NCBI RefSeq assembly: GCF_002111595.1
Contig: NZ_LUTN01000004.1
Coordinates: 186,001 to 250,000 of the forward strand
DNA length: 64,000 nucleotides
Direction of reading: 5' to 3'
Source: Lonsdalea britannica
GTDB lineage: Bacteria > Pseudomonadota > Gammaproteobacteria > Enterobacterales > Enterobacteriaceae
Shown: piece by piece, positions 39,640 to 49,519 of the stretch
Layout: each line of letters starts with the position of its first letter
Numbering within the stretch: the stretch's first letter is position 1
Made by a program: the position numbers and the translations under genes
Notes under the pieces: model-generated
Told to the model about the DNA's origin: nothing
Seen by the model: the letters and a program-made list of their open reading frames with translations, nothing else
Database searches by the model: none

Positions 39640-39745
39640 GTACGAAAAGCCAGCACGGCGCAAGTCCTCCGGGCTTTTTTGCGTCTGATGGACATAGTGC
39701 AATCCTGTAACTTTCACAACGTCAGGTACCTTCTTAGGTCACACC
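39640..39745. mobile_element. Remnant left end of a second, tandem island
   Basis: This sequence follows the attR-like core and is collinear with 31748-31855, which follows the tmRNA: a decayed copy of the ssrA terminator (GCCAGCACGGCGCAAGTCCT then CCGGGCTTTTTTGCGTCT) and an arm pair TCAGGTACC (39722-39730) and TTAGGTCAC (39734-39742), again 12 bp apart. No integrase gene follows, so the second element is mostly deleted. Confidence 0.6.
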
Positions 39746-39960
39746 CTCTGCGCAAAAATCCGACCAAATGTGGCCCAAAACAAACATCCTCCCCTTTCCC
39801 CCAATCCACCACCAACACATCCCTAAAAGTTATTGCGAGAGCAACCAGAGAAAACCACCGCCTGAATAATTCACTGAACTATTCGCATTTAACTAACCGT
39901 TTTTCAGCGTGATGAGCTAACATTCCAACATCCAACTTTCCCAAATTTTATGGATTTCCG

Positions 39961-41043
39961 ATGCGTCGTCTGGTTGCTTTATTGCCCCTTATCGTGTTGC
40001 TGCAAGCCTGTAGCAGCAAGCCGGCCTCTTCCCTGCCTTCGGACACAACGATTAAGCCGTCTGGCGGTTTTTTTAATTCCCCCTCAACCGGCTTTTTAAA
40101 CGGAGATTTCGCTCATAATCCGGACGTCGATCGCTTCATCGATCATATGGTGAATGAGTATGGGTTCGAGCGTGAAAATCTGCACCGCGTGCTGGGGCAA
40201 GCGCAACGGCTGGACAGCGTGATCCAACTGATGGATCGCCAGGCCCCCTCACCGACCACCGCGATTCCGTCCAACATCCCTAACGGCGCCTGGCTGCGTT
40301 ATCGTAAGAAATTCATCACGCCCGACAATGTGCAAAATGGCGTGATGTTCTGGAACCAATATGAAGACGCCCTGAACCGGGCGTGGCAGATCTATGGCGT
40401 GCCGCCGGAAATCATCGTCGGGATTATTGGCGTGGAAACCCGCTGGGGCCGCATCATGGGGAAAACCCGTATTTTGGATGCGTTAGCCACCCTCTCCTTC
40501 GCCTACCCGCGCCGCGCCGCCTATTTCAAAGGCGAACTGGAACAATTTCTGTTGATGGCGCGGGAAGACGGGTTTGATCCGCTGACGCTGCGCGGTTCTT
40601 ACGCCGGTGCGATGGGATATGGGCAATTCATGCCTTCCGCCTTTAAGAGCTATGCCGTGGACTTTAATGGCGATGGCATACCCAACCTGTGGGATCCCGT
40701 CGACGCCATCGGGAGTGTCGCCAACTATTTCAAAGCTCACGGTTGGGTTCGCAATGGTCAGGTGGCCGTAGCCGCCAACGGTCAGGCGTTGAGTCTGGAT
40801 ACCGGATTCAATACCCGCTACTCCGTGAATACGCTGTCCGCCGCAGGCCTGTCGCCGCTCGAACCACTAACCGGCAGCAAGGAAGTGAGTCTGCTGCGTC
40901 TGGATATGGGGAATCGCTACCAGTACTGGTACGGACAACCCAACTTCTACACCATCACCCGCTACAACCACAGCACCCATTACGCCATGGTGGTCTGGCA
41001 GTTGGGCGAGGAAGTGAAAATCGCCCGCAGAAGCCAACTCTGA
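39961..41043 (+). CDS. mltB: Membrane-bound lytic murein transglycosylase B
   Basis: MltB is an outer-membrane lipoprotein that cleaves peptidoglycan glycan strands, leaving 1,6-anhydro ends. The 360-residue protein has a signal peptide with lipobox LLQAC, and the SLT-family catalytic glutamate in GIIGVETRWGRIMG (about residue 158), followed by SYAGAMGYGQFMPSAFKSYA and an EF-hand-like FNGDGIPNLWDP segment. It is the first intact backbone gene after the island. Confidence 0.95.
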   Translation: MRRLVALLPLIVLLQACSSKPASSLPSDTTIKPSGGFFNSPSTGFLNGDFAHNPDVDRFIDHMVNEYGFERENLHRVLGQAQRLDSVIQLMDRQAPSPTTAIPSNIPNGAWLRYRKKFITPDNVQNGVMFWNQYEDALNRAWQIYGVPPEIIVGIIGVETRWGRIMGKTRILDALATLSFAYPRRAAYFKGELEQFLLMAREDGFDPLTLRGSYAGAMGYGQFMPSAFKSYAVDFNGDGIPNLWDPVDAIGSVANYFKAHGWVRNGQVAVAANGQALSLDTGFNTRYSVNTLSAAGLSPLEPLTGSKEVSLLRLDMGNRYQYWYGQPNFYTITRYNHSTHYAMVVWQLGEEVKIARRSQL

Positions 41044-41234
41044 CTACGTTATCTGCCCGCCTGAGATGTTGAATCGACTGGCGGGGACTTAGGCGCTTAG
41101 GCGATAGTTTCTTCGCTTGCAACGTAAAATCGGATTTCCCGGAATGATTCCCTTGCGCCCAGTGACGTTGGCTGTTTTAGTGAGAAGCATCGATCAAGGC
41201 TGGGGCAAAGACCTCGCATAACGGAAAGAGTGAT

Positions 41235-42334
41235 ATGACTAAGATTCGAGTTGGCGTGGTGTTCGGTGGTAAATCGGCAGAACACGAAGTGTCGCTGCAA
41301 TCCGCCAAAAACATCGTGGAAGCCATTGATAAGGATAAATTCGACGTCGTTCTGCTGGGTATCGACAAGCAGGGCGAATGGCATATTAATGATGCCTCCA
41401 ACTATCTATTGAATGCAGACAATCCGGCGAAGATAGCTCTTAACCGTTCAAGTCAGCATGTCGCCTTGATCCCTGGTCAGGCCAACCACCAGTTAATCGA
41501 TACGAAAAGTGCGGACGCCCTGTCCCAGATCGATGTGATCTTCCCGATCGTTCACGGCACATTAGGTGAAGATGGTTCTCTGCAAGGACTGCTCCGAATG
41601 GCCAATATCCCGTTCGTCGGCAGCAGCGTTCTGGGCTCGGCGGTCAGCATGGATAAAGATGTGACCAAGCGACTGCTGCGAGATGCCGGACTGCTGGTCG
41701 CCCCCTTTGTGACGCTCACCCGCGCAAATCGTCGCCGTTTCGACTTCACCACCATCACGGCTAAACTCGGCCTGCCGCTGTTTATCAAACCGGCCAATCA
41801 GGCTCTTCCGTCGGCGTTAGCAAAGTTAAAGACGAAGCGTCATTCCGACGCGCGGTCGATCTGGCGTTCAGCTATGACCATAAGGTGCTGGTGGAGTCCG
41901 CGATCGTTGGCCGTGAAATTGAATGCGCCGTCCTGGGCAACGATTTTCCGCAGGCCAGCGTGTGCGGCGAAATCGTCCTGCACGACGAGTTCTACTCTTA
42001 CGATACCAAGTACATCGATGAAGACGGCGCAGGCGTCGCTATCCCGGCCCCGCTGCCGGAAGTGACCGACGAACGTATTCGGGCCGTGGCGCTGCGCGCT
42101 TTCCAGACGCTGGAGTGTCAGGGAATGGCCCGGGTCGATGTATTCCTGACGCAGGATGACGAGATCATCATCAACGAAGTCAACACGCTGCCCGGTTTCA
42201 CCAATATCAGCATGTATCCCAAGCTGTGGCAGGCGAGCGGTATTGGCTATACCGCACTGATAACTCAGCTCATCGAACTGGCGCTGGAGCGCTATTCACA
42301 AGACAACGCACTACAAAGCTCAGTCCGCGACTGA
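41235..42334 (+). pseudogene. ddlA: D-alanine-D-alanine ligase (DdlA type), frame broken near 41802
   Basis: Ddl joins two D-alanines for peptidoglycan precursors in the cytoplasm. Frame one matches DdlA (RVGVVFGGKSAEHEVSLQSA, PIVHGTLGEDGSLQG) to KPANQ, then diverges. Another frame carries the rest: [20 protein letters not shown]-grasp motifs and [19 protein letters not shown], ending at 42334. One missing G in CAGG(G)CTCT near 41802 restores about 366 residues, the usual length. If the break is real, a second ligase (DdlB in the division cluster) would be needed for growth. Confidence 0.92.
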
Positions 42335-42471
42335 CGCTCATCGACATCGGGCAAGTTGATAACTCATCTTGCCCGATTCACCTTCTCGTTCCTGGCGATA
42401 TCGCGCAAACAATCTCCGTTCCCCCTCATCTGGACTCAGCATTCGAGCCCCCAATGCCATCATCACGACGC

Positions 42472-43056
42472 TTATCCCGCAAGCGCATCATCTTGGGTCC
42501 TCTCTTCGTCGCTGGTCGCGCTCCTCAGGTAAAAAGCCACCGATTCATATTGTTGTAACTCGGCGATATACAGATGCTGACTGCCCAACAGCTCAAATCC
42601 GCTTTTCAGCAGCACCTTGCCAGAGGCGGTATTACCGTCTTTATGACAGCCATATAATCGGTCTAGGCCAAGTTGCCCAAACGCGAACTGACATATCGCC
42701 AGACAGGCTTCCGTGCTGTAGCCGTATCCCCAATATTCCGTCCCCAGCCAATAACCGACCTCCGGGTAAGCGCTATCCAGCGCCGACAGCGAAATCGCGC
42801 CTATGACCTGTCCTTCTGGTCGCAGACATAGGGCAAACGTTATGCTTTTTCCGCTTTGCCAGTTATCGTCCAGAGATGCAATCCACGATCTTATGAGTGA
42901 CTGGGGGCAAGGATAAGGTATATGCACGGCCATAGCGGCGATGCACGGATCACTTTCCAGCAGTATGAACAACGTTTCAGCATCGGCATCCCGCAGCGGT
43001 CGAAGCGCCAGACGCGGTGTATCGATGAACGGCTGTGGCGGCTTTTCTTTTGTCAT
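42472..43056 (-). CDS. GNAT-family N-acetyltransferase (RimJ/RimL-like)
   Basis: A 194-residue acetyltransferase of the RimJ/RimL-like Acetyltransf_3 group, opening with FIDTPRLALRPLRDADAETLF and with the family pattern EVGYWLGTEYWGYGYSTEA around the acetyl-CoA site. Substrate unknown. The start at MTKEKPPQPF (43056) is preferred to 43083, which adds nine residues before the conserved region. It lies between ddl and nifJ on the opposite strand from both. Confidence 0.87.
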   Translation of the reverse strand: MTKEKPPQPFIDTPRLALRPLRDADAETLFILLESDPCIAAMAVHIPYPCPQSLIRSWIASLDDNWQSGKSITFALCLRPEGQVIGAISLSALDSAYPEVGYWLGTEYWGYGYSTEACLAICQFAFGQLGLDRLYGCHKDGNTASGKVLLKSGFELLGSQHLYIAELQQYESVAFYLRSATSDEERTQDDALAG

Positions 43057-43349
43057 AATGTCTACCTTACGCGCGCTCCCCACAGAAATGAACGGGACAG
43101 TAAGGATTCAGTGGCGACACAGGAAAAAACAGTTCCCGTATTCGTCGCAAGGATGAACGTTTTCGCCGGACCTGTTATGATCCAAAAATGGTTCGTCTTG
43201 CTGTAACAATATTGCTACATACTGTCTGCAGTTGGAATTGAACAGATTTTTAAGACAACTCCGCGCGCAAACGGCTGTATAACGATCAGTCTTCGCGGTG
43301 ATAAAACCCGCCCCACAAGGTAATTCGCTCAGCAATTGAAGGTTAAGTC

Positions 43350-46300
43350 ATGATCACCACCGACGGTAATAACGCAGTCGCATCCGTGGCCTGGCGAGCT
43401 AATGAAGTTATCGCCATTTACCCCATTACGCCCAGTTCGACCATGGCGGAGCAGGCAGCAGCCTGGTCCAGCGAAAGCCGCCGCAACCTGTGGGGAGACA
43501 CGCCGCGCGTGATGGAAATGCAGTCGGAAGCCGGCGCCATCGCGACCGTGCACGGCGCACTGCAAACCGGGGCCCTGGCGACCTCTTTCACATCGTCGCA
43601 GGGACTGTTGTTGATGATCCCGACGCTGTACAAACTGGCCGGTCAGTTGACCCCCTTCGTCCTGCACGTTGCCGCCCGAACGGTTGCAACCCATGCGCTG
43701 TCCATTTTCTGCGACCATTCCGATGTGATGGCCGTACGCCAAACCGGCTGTGCCATGCTGTGCGCCAGCAACGTTCAGGAAGCGCAGGACTTTGCGCTGA
43801 TTTCTCAGATGGCCAGTCTGAACAGCCGCTTGCCTTTTATTCATTTCTTTGATGGTTTCCGGACCTCTCACGAAATCAACAAGATTGAACCGCTGAGCGA
43901 CGAACAGATCCTGCGACTGCTGCCGCAGAAGTCGATTGATGAGCATCGTGAGCGAGCGCTCACACCAGAGCGTCCGGTCATTCGCGGAACGGCGTCCAAT
44001 CCGGATACCTTCTTCCAGGCGCGTGAAGCGACCAATACCTGGTACAACGATGCCTATCAGCATGTTGAGCAGGCGATGGATGACTTCGCCGCCGCAACCG
44101 GTCGTCAGTACCATCCGTTTGAGTACTACGGACACCCGGAAGCGACCCGCATCATCATCCTGATGGGCTCCGGCGTCGGCACCAGCGAAGAAGTCATTGA
44201 TACGCTGCTCACCCGTGGCGAAAAAGTTGGTGTGGTGAAAGTCCGTCTGTACCGCCCGTTCTCCGCCCAGCACCTGCTGGACGTGATCCCGCAGACCGCT
44301 CAGAACATTGCCGTACTGGACCGAACCAAAGAGCCGGGCGCGCTGGCCGAGCCGCTGTATCTGGATGTCATGACCGCCGTCGCCGAGGCTTTCTCACGAG
44401 GTGAGCGCCCACTCATGCCTCGCGTGATCGGCGGCCGCTACGGCCTGTCATCTAAAGAATTTACGCCGCAGTGCGTCGAAGCCATATTTAAAGAGTTAGC
44501 GCTCGCCAACCCGCGCCCGCGCTTCACGGTGGGTATCTACGACGACGTGACGAATCTGTCACTGCCGCTGTCCGACCTGCCGATGCCGACGCAAGCGTCG
44601 CACGAAGCGTTGTTCTATGGTCTGGGCAGCGACGGCACCGTGTCGGCCACCAAGAACTCCATCAAAATCGTCGGTAATTCCACGCCGATGTTCGTGCAAG
44701 GCTACTTCGTGTATGACTCGAAGAAAGCCGGCAGCCTGACCGTATCGCACATGCGCGTCGGCCCGACGCCGATTAATTCCGCGTACTTGATCGAACAGGC
44801 CGACTTCGTGGCCTGCCACCAGTGGCAGTTCATTGATAAATACAGCATGGTCGAACGTCTGAAACCGGGCGGAATTTTCCTGATTAACACGCCTTACAGC
44901 AGCGAAGACCTGTGGCATCGCCTGCCGCAGGAAGTGCAGGCGGGGCTGAATCAGCGTCAGGCGCGCGTCTACTGCATCAACGCGGCCAAGATCGCACGTG
45001 ATTGCCAACTGGGCGCGCGCATCAATACCGTCATGCAGATGGCCTTCTTCCACCTGTCGCAGATTTTGCCGGGCGAAGATGCGCGAGAAAAACTGCGCAC
45101 CGCCATCAACAACAGCTACGGCAGCAAAGGCGTGGAACTGGTCGAACGTAACTGGCGCGCGCTGGACGCCACGCTGGAAGCGCTGGCGGCCGTGCCGCTG
45201 GAGCCGGTCAACCCGAGCAGCCCGCAGCGCCCGCCGGTCGTCTCCGACGCCGCGCCCGACTTCGTCAAAACCGTGACCGCCGCCATGCTGGCCGGACTGG
45301 GCGACACCCTGCCCGTTTCCGCGCTGCCGCCGGACGGCACCTGGCCAACGGGCACCACCCGTTGGGAAAAACGCAACATCGCGGAAGAAATTCCGTTGTG
45401 GAAAGCCGACCTGTGTACCCAGTGCAACCATTGCGTCGCCGCCTGCCCACATGCCGCCATCCGGGCCAAAGTCGTCCCGGCGGAAGAGATGGAGAGCGCG
45501 CCCGCGTCCCTGCAATCGCTGGATGTGAAGGCCCGCGACATGCGCGGCCAGAAATACGTCTTGCAGGTCGCGCCCGAAGACTGCACCGGCTGTAATCTAT
45601 GCGTGGAAGTGTGCCCGGCCAAAGATCGTCAGAACCCTGAGATCAAGGCCATCAACATGGAGCCGCGTCTGGAGCACGTCGAGGAAGAGAAGACGCATTA
45701 CGACTTCTTCCTGAAGCTGCCGGAAATCGACCGCAACAAGCTGGAACGCATCGACATTCGTACGTCGCAGCTGATTACACCGCTGTTTGAATACTCCGGC
45801 GCCTGTTCCGGCTGCGGTGAAACGCCGTATATCAAGATACTGACCCAGCTGTACGGCGACCGTCTGCTGGTCGCCAATGCCACGGGGTGCTCGTCGATTT
45901 ACGGCGGTAACCTGCCAACGACGCCGTGGACCACCGATGCCAACGGCCGCGGCCCGGCTTGGGCTAACTCGCTATTCGAAGATAACGCCGAGTTCGGTTT
46001 AGGCTTCCGTCTGAGCGTGGATCATCATCGCCAGCGCGCCCAGCGCCTGCTGAACCAGTTGGCGCCTCAGTTATCCACCGAACTGGTCGCGTCTCTGCTG
46101 GAAGAAAATATTAAAACCGACGACCGTCGCCAGCAGATCGAGCAGTTGCGCCAGCAGTTGGCCACACTGACAAGTCATGAGGCCCGTCAGCTGGCGGAAG
46201 AAGCCGATCATCTGGTCGAGAAATCTATCTGGCTGATCGGCGGCGATGGCTGGGCTTACGACATCGGCTATGGCGGTCTGGACCACGTCATGAGCCTGTC

Positions 46301-46883
46301 GGAAAACGTCAATGTTCTGGTGTTGGATACGCAGTGCTACTCCAACACTGGCGGCCAGCAGTCCAAGGCGACCCCGCTGGGCGCGGTGACCAAGTTTGGC
46401 GAGAACGGCAAGCGTAAAGCGCGTAAAGATCTCGGCATCAACGTCATGATGTACGGACACGTCTATGTCGCGCAGATCTCGCTGGGCGCTCAGCTCAACC
46501 AGACGATAAAAGCCATTCAGGAAGCTGAAGCATGGCCGGGTCCGTCACTGATTATCGCCTACAGCCCGTGTGAAGAGCACGGCTACGATCTGGCGTTCAG
46601 CCACGATCAGATGCGTCAGTTGACGGCGACCGGCTTCTGGCCGCTGTATCGCTTTGACCCGCGACGCACCGCGGAAGGCAAACCGGCCCTGATGACGGAC
46701 TCGCGTCCGCCTTCCGCCAGCCTGAGCGATACGCTGCTCAAAGAGCAACGATTCCGCCGCCTGAATACGCAGATGCCGGAAGAAACGGCCCTGCTGTATG
46801 AAGAAGCCGAGCTGGATCTGCGCCGACGCTATGACTTCCTGAATATGATGGCGGGCAAAGCCGAGAAAAATACGCAGGAATAA
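43350..46883 (+). CDS. nifJ: Pyruvate:ferredoxin (flavodoxin) oxidoreductase
   Basis: This 1177-residue single-chain enzyme (YdbK/NifJ) oxidises pyruvate to acetyl-CoA and CO2 while reducing flavodoxin or ferredoxin. The fused domains appear in order: pyrimidine-binding (from MITTDGNNAVASVAWRANEV), transketolase-C-like, gamma domain, two [4Fe-4S] sites (CTQCNHCVAACPHAA near 689 and CTGCNLCVEVCPAK near 744), the additional cysteine CSGCGETPY, and the thiamine-pyrophosphate site GGDGWAYDIGYGGLD near 963. In enterobacteria it aids oxidative-stress tolerance or anaerobic growth; no nif genes are nearby. Confidence 0.96.
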   Translation: MITTDGNNAVASVAWRANEVIAIYPITPSSTMAEQAAAWSSESRRNLWGDTPRVMEMQSEAGAIATVHGALQTGALATSFTSSQGLLLMIPTLYKLAGQLTPFVLHVAARTVATHALSIFCDHSDVMAVRQTGCAMLCASNVQEAQDFALISQMASLNSRLPFIHFFDGFRTSHEINKIEPLSDEQILRLLPQKSIDEHRERALTPERPVIRGTASNPDTFFQAREATNTWYNDAYQHVEQAMDDFAAATGRQYHPFEYYGHPEATRIIILMGSGVGTSEEVIDTLLTRGEKVGVVKVRLYRPFSAQHLLDVIPQTAQNIAVLDRTKEPGALAEPLYLDVMTAVAEAFSRGERPLMPRVIGGRYGLSSKEFTPQCVEAIFKELALANPRPRFTVGIYDDVTNLSLPLSDLPMPTQASHEALFYGLGSDGTVSATKNSIKIVGNSTPMFVQGYFVYDSKKAGSLTVSHMRVGPTPINSAYLIEQADFVACHQWQFIDKYSMVERLKPGGIFLINTPYSSEDLWHRLPQEVQAGLNQRQARVYCINAAKIARDCQLGARINTVMQMAFFHLSQILPGEDAREKLRTAINNSYGSKGVELVERNWRALDATLEALAAVPLEPVNPSSPQRPPVVSDAAPDFVKTVTAAMLAGLGDTLPVSALPPDGTWPTGTTRWEKRNIAEEIPLWKADLCTQCNHCVAACPHAAIRAKVVPAEEMESAPASLQSLDVKARDMRGQKYVLQVAPEDCTGCNLCVEVCPAKDRQNPEIKAINMEPRLEHVEEEKTHYDFFLKLPEIDRNKLERIDIRTSQLITPLFEYSGACSGCGETPYIKILTQLYGDRLLVANATGCSSIYGGNLPTTPWTTDANGRGPAWANSLFEDNAEFGLGFRLSVDHHRQRAQRLLNQLAPQLSTELVASLLEENIKTDDRRQQIEQLRQQLATLTSHEARQLAEEADHLVEKSIWLIGGDGWAYDIGYGGLDHVMSLSENVNVLVLDTQCYSNTGGQQSKATPLGAVTKFGENGKRKARKDLGINVMMYGHVYVAQISLGAQLNQTIKAIQEAEAWPGPSLIIAYSPCEEHGYDLAFSHDQMRQLTATGFWPLYRFDPRRTAEGKPALMTDSRPPSASLSDTLLKEQRFRRLNTQMPEETALLYEEAELDLRRRYDFLNMMAGKAEKNTQE

Positions 46884-46904
46884 CAGCTAGTAAGGCAATC
46901 GCTA

Positions 46905-46940
46905 CGCCCTGTGCCGACACTCCGGCGCAGGGCGTTTTTT
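46905..46940 (+). terminator. Intrinsic terminator after nifJ
   Basis: CGCCCTG (46905-46911) pairs with CAGGGCG (46928-46934), with extra GC pairs inside, and six T residues follow. It lies 22 bp after the nifJ stop. Confidence 0.88.
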
Positions 46941-47057
46941 ATGGCGGGCAGGCTTATCGACCGCATCACCCCCATCTAACGTCATCCCGGTCAGGAAGAC
47001 ATCTCGGTCACTTTTTCATGCCAAAAACGAGCCGCCGCGCTTGTGGGCTTCAAAAAA

Positions 47058-47109
47058 TGTGATTAGTTACACATGTTGTTTCCCAATTAAGACGATCTGC
47101 CCATATAAT
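47058..47109 (+). promoter_or_regulatory. Promoter region of the L,D-transpeptidase gene with a CRP-like site
   Basis: A CRP-type word TGTGATTAGTTACACA at 47058-47073 matches nine of ten fixed positions. About 30 bp downstream is a perfect -10 hexamer TATAAT at 47104-47109, so the site would lie over or just above the -35 region. Confidence 0.55.
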
Positions 47110-47180
47110 GCGCACAGGTCTCTATTGACCCCAATAACCATTTCCGCCGGTATGGCTTCACACTCAATTAAGATCCCAAC

Positions 47181-48332
47181 ATGAGTATTCGTGCGATTCT
47201 GACGTTCGTTTTGGCTGCTGCCAGCTTTAGCCAGGCAGCTCTGGCCGTAGTCTATCCTCTGCCTACCGGTAAAAGTCGGTTGGTGGGTGAAAACATTCAC
47301 TTTACTATCCCCAGCGATAGCACCCAGCCTCTTGAGCATTTCGCCGCCCAGTTCCAGATGGGGCTGAGCAATATGATGGAAGCGAATCCGGGGATTGATG
47401 TTTACCTGCCCAAACCCGGCAGCGACATGACGATCCCGCAGCAGCTGATCCTCCCGGATACGCCGCGTCAGGGGATTGTTATCAACAGCGCAGAGATGCG
47501 TCTGTACTATTACCCGAAAGGCACCAATACCGTCGTTGTACTGCCGATCGGCATCGGCGAGTTAGGTAAGGATACTCCGATCAACTGGGTGACCTCAGTA
47601 CAGCGTAAGAAAGATGGTCCGACATGGACACCGACTGCCGCCATGCATGCTGAGTATGCCGCACGCGGTGAGACCCTGCCTGCCGTCTACCCGGCCGGTC
47701 CGGATAACCCGATGGGCCTCTATGCGCTGTATATCGGGCGCCTGTATGCCATTCATGGTACCAATGCCAACTTCGGCATTGGCCTGCGCGTCAGCCACGG
47801 CTGCGTACGTCTGCGTGCCGACGACATCAAATACCTGTTCGATCATGTGCCAGTCGGCACCCGCGTGCAGTTCATCAATGAACCGGTGAAAGCGACGACG
47901 GAACCCGACGGCTCGCGCTACCTCGAAGTTCACCACCCGCTGTCACGCACCGTGGAAGAATTCAATGCCGACACGCCGGTTCCGCTAACGCTGACGCCTG
48001 CCGTGACCCAAATTCTGGCTGATGCCAGCGTGAACGAAAGCACGGTTAATCAGGTGATTCACGATCGCCTGGGCATCCCGCTTAAAGTGAACGGCCCGGC
48101 CAACGATCCTGTTTCACCGGCTGAGCCACAGAACGCCGCGCCAGTCGCGCCGCAGACCGTACAGCAGGCCGCGCCGGAAGCCGCGACGCCTGCCGCGCCA
48201 GAGGCCAATCCTCAGGAAGCGCAGCCGCAGTCTGAAAACGTGCAACCGGAAACGACTACGCCGGATGCGACAGCAACACCGGAAGAGAACGACACGGCAA
48301 CGGCGCCTTCAGAGCAGCCAAGCCAGTCTTAA
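47181..48332 (+). CDS. L,D-transpeptidase (ErfK/YbiS/YnhG family) with Pro/Ala-rich tail
   Basis: A periplasmic enzyme that forms 3-3 cross-links in peptidoglycan or links Braun lipoprotein to it. It has a Sec signal peptide (cleavage near ALA at residue 23), a LysM-like region, and the YkuD catalytic domain with the box [20 protein letters not shown], whose cysteine is C208. The last 90 residues are an Ala/Pro/Glu-rich, low-complexity tail, probably disordered and cell-wall spanning. It is close to LdtA/LdtE, and the paralogue was not decided. Confidence 0.92.
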   Translation: MSIRAILTFVLAAASFSQAALAVVYPLPTGKSRLVGENIHFTIPSDSTQPLEHFAAQFQMGLSNMMEANPGIDVYLPKPGSDMTIPQQLILPDTPRQGIVINSAEMRLYYYPKGTNTVVVLPIGIGELGKDTPINWVTSVQRKKDGPTWTPTAAMHAEYAARGETLPAVYPAGPDNPMGLYALYIGRLYAIHGTNANFGIGLRVSHGCVRLRADDIKYLFDHVPVGTRVQFINEPVKATTEPDGSRYLEVHHPLSRTVEEFNADTPVPLTLTPAVTQILADASVNESTVNQVIHDRLGIPLKVNGPANDPVSPAEPQNAAPVAPQTVQQAAPEAATPAAPEANPQEAQPQSENVQPETTTPDATATPEENDTATAPSEQPSQS

Positions 48333-48508
48333 TACCAACCACAGGGCGGCGCACAGCCGCCCTGTTCTTCGCGTTACCCCTTTCTCTCCTTTCAGGTTCT
48401 ACTGACTCGATACAGCCAACGCTGTACGGGCTCAACAGACTGTGCACGAAGGAAAGTGCGCAAAGCGGCCATCCCTTATTGAATGGCCGGTATTCAGGAT
48501 AAGCATGG

Positions 48509-49519
48509 TTAGATAAGCGCAGCCTGCTTCAGCTCACTCTTCAGATAGGCGTAATAGATAGGGGCGGCGATCACGCCGGATAAACCAAAAGCGGCTTCAA
48601 ACACCAGCATCGCCAACAAAATTTCCCAGGCATGAGCTTTGATCCGCGTTCCGACGATCTGCGCATTCAGGAAATATTCCAGCTTGTGGATCAGCATCAG
48701 GTATAGCAGAGCGCTCAAGGCCGTCGGCAGCGAGATTGAAAGCGCGGAAATGAACACCATCGCATTAGAGATCAAATTTCCGACCACTGGCAGCAGGCCG
48801 AAAACGAACGTCAGCACGACCAGCGTTTTTGAAAACGGCAGATGGACCCCAAAGGCCGGCAGGACACCCAGTATAAAGATGGCGGAAAGGATCGTATTCA
48901 CCAGCGAGATTTTCACCTGCGCGAAGACGATATTGCGGAATGACGCCGATAGGAGTGCGATCCGATGAAGCAGCTCCATTTTAAGCAATGGCTTGTCCAC
49001 ACGATGATCAACGTTATACAACGAGATGATCGCCCCCAGGATCATGCCTATCAGCATCGTCACGAAGCCGTGCAGGAAGCTTTTCCCTAAGTTCTGCAAA
49101 ATCGCCACGTGCTGTTGTAGCCACTGGATCACCTCTTGCTGAAGTTCTTCAACGCTGACCGGCAGGTAACCTGGCAAAAATGTCATAATCTGGGATTGCA
49201 CATCACCCAGAATGTACGCGATACGCGCATTGAACACGCGGGTGTCCCTCATCTCCTGCATTAACAACCCCACCAACGCAGCAAACGTGACGCTGAGCAA
49301 GCTAACAACCAGCGCGCTGATCACCGCGACAACCGCCAAACGGGCTCGCTTGCCGCTGATGACCTTCTGAAAATGAGGGGTCAGCAGGTTGATGATTTCG
49401 TACACCAGAAAACCGGCGATAAAACAAGCCAGTAAACGCAGCTGAATCAACAGCAGCAATCCTCCCATGATAAAGACAAAACTTAACAAGCGGGCTTGTT
49501 TCAAATTCAACAACTGCAT
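48509..49519 (-). CDS. ydiK: AI-2E family transporter YdiK
   Basis: A 336-residue inner-membrane protein with seven to eight hydrophobic segments, of the UPF0118/AI-2E family; YdiK's transport substrate is not established. Recognised features are the conserved middle block GMILGAIISLYNVDHRVDKP and the HLPFSKTLVVLTFVFGLLPVVGNL segment. It converges on the L,D-transpeptidase gene. Confidence 0.85.
   Translation of the reverse strand: MQLLNLKQARLLSFVFIMGGLLLLIQLRLLACFIAGFLVYEIINLLTPHFQKVISGKRARLAVVAVISALVVSLLSVTFAALVGLLMQEMRDTRVFNARIAYILGDVQSQIMTFLPGYLPVSVEELQQEVIQWLQQHVAILQNLGKSFLHGFVTMLIGMILGAIISLYNVDHRVDKPLLKMELLHRIALLSASFRNIVFAQVKISLVNTILSAIFILGVLPAFGVHLPFSKTLVVLTFVFGLLPVVGNLISNAMVFISALSISLPTALSALLYLMLIHKLEYFLNAQIVGTRIKAHAWEILLAMLVFEAAFGLSGVIAAPIYYAYLKSELKQAALI

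Larger units (their letters stand above)
39105..39960. other. Right end of island and remnant DNA before mltB
   Basis: Besides the small antisense frame, this stretch holds a hairpin at 39381-39409 (GATAACT/AGTTATC and GTCAAC/GTTGAT arms), an arm-repeat pair at 39509-39529, an att-like core at 39584-39607, a decayed terminator copy, a second arm-like pair at 39722-39742, and a C-rich, G-poor tract at about 39755-39830. A 77-codon frame at 39679-39912 has no coding character and is not annotated. Confidence 0.6.

Noticed and set aside
39679-39912. 77-codon frame at the island's right border
   Set aside because: Runs through the remnant att region and C-rich tract with no coding character.
44559-45515. 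318-codon frame antisense to nifJ
   Set aside because: Shadow of a long GC-rich gene without any domain.
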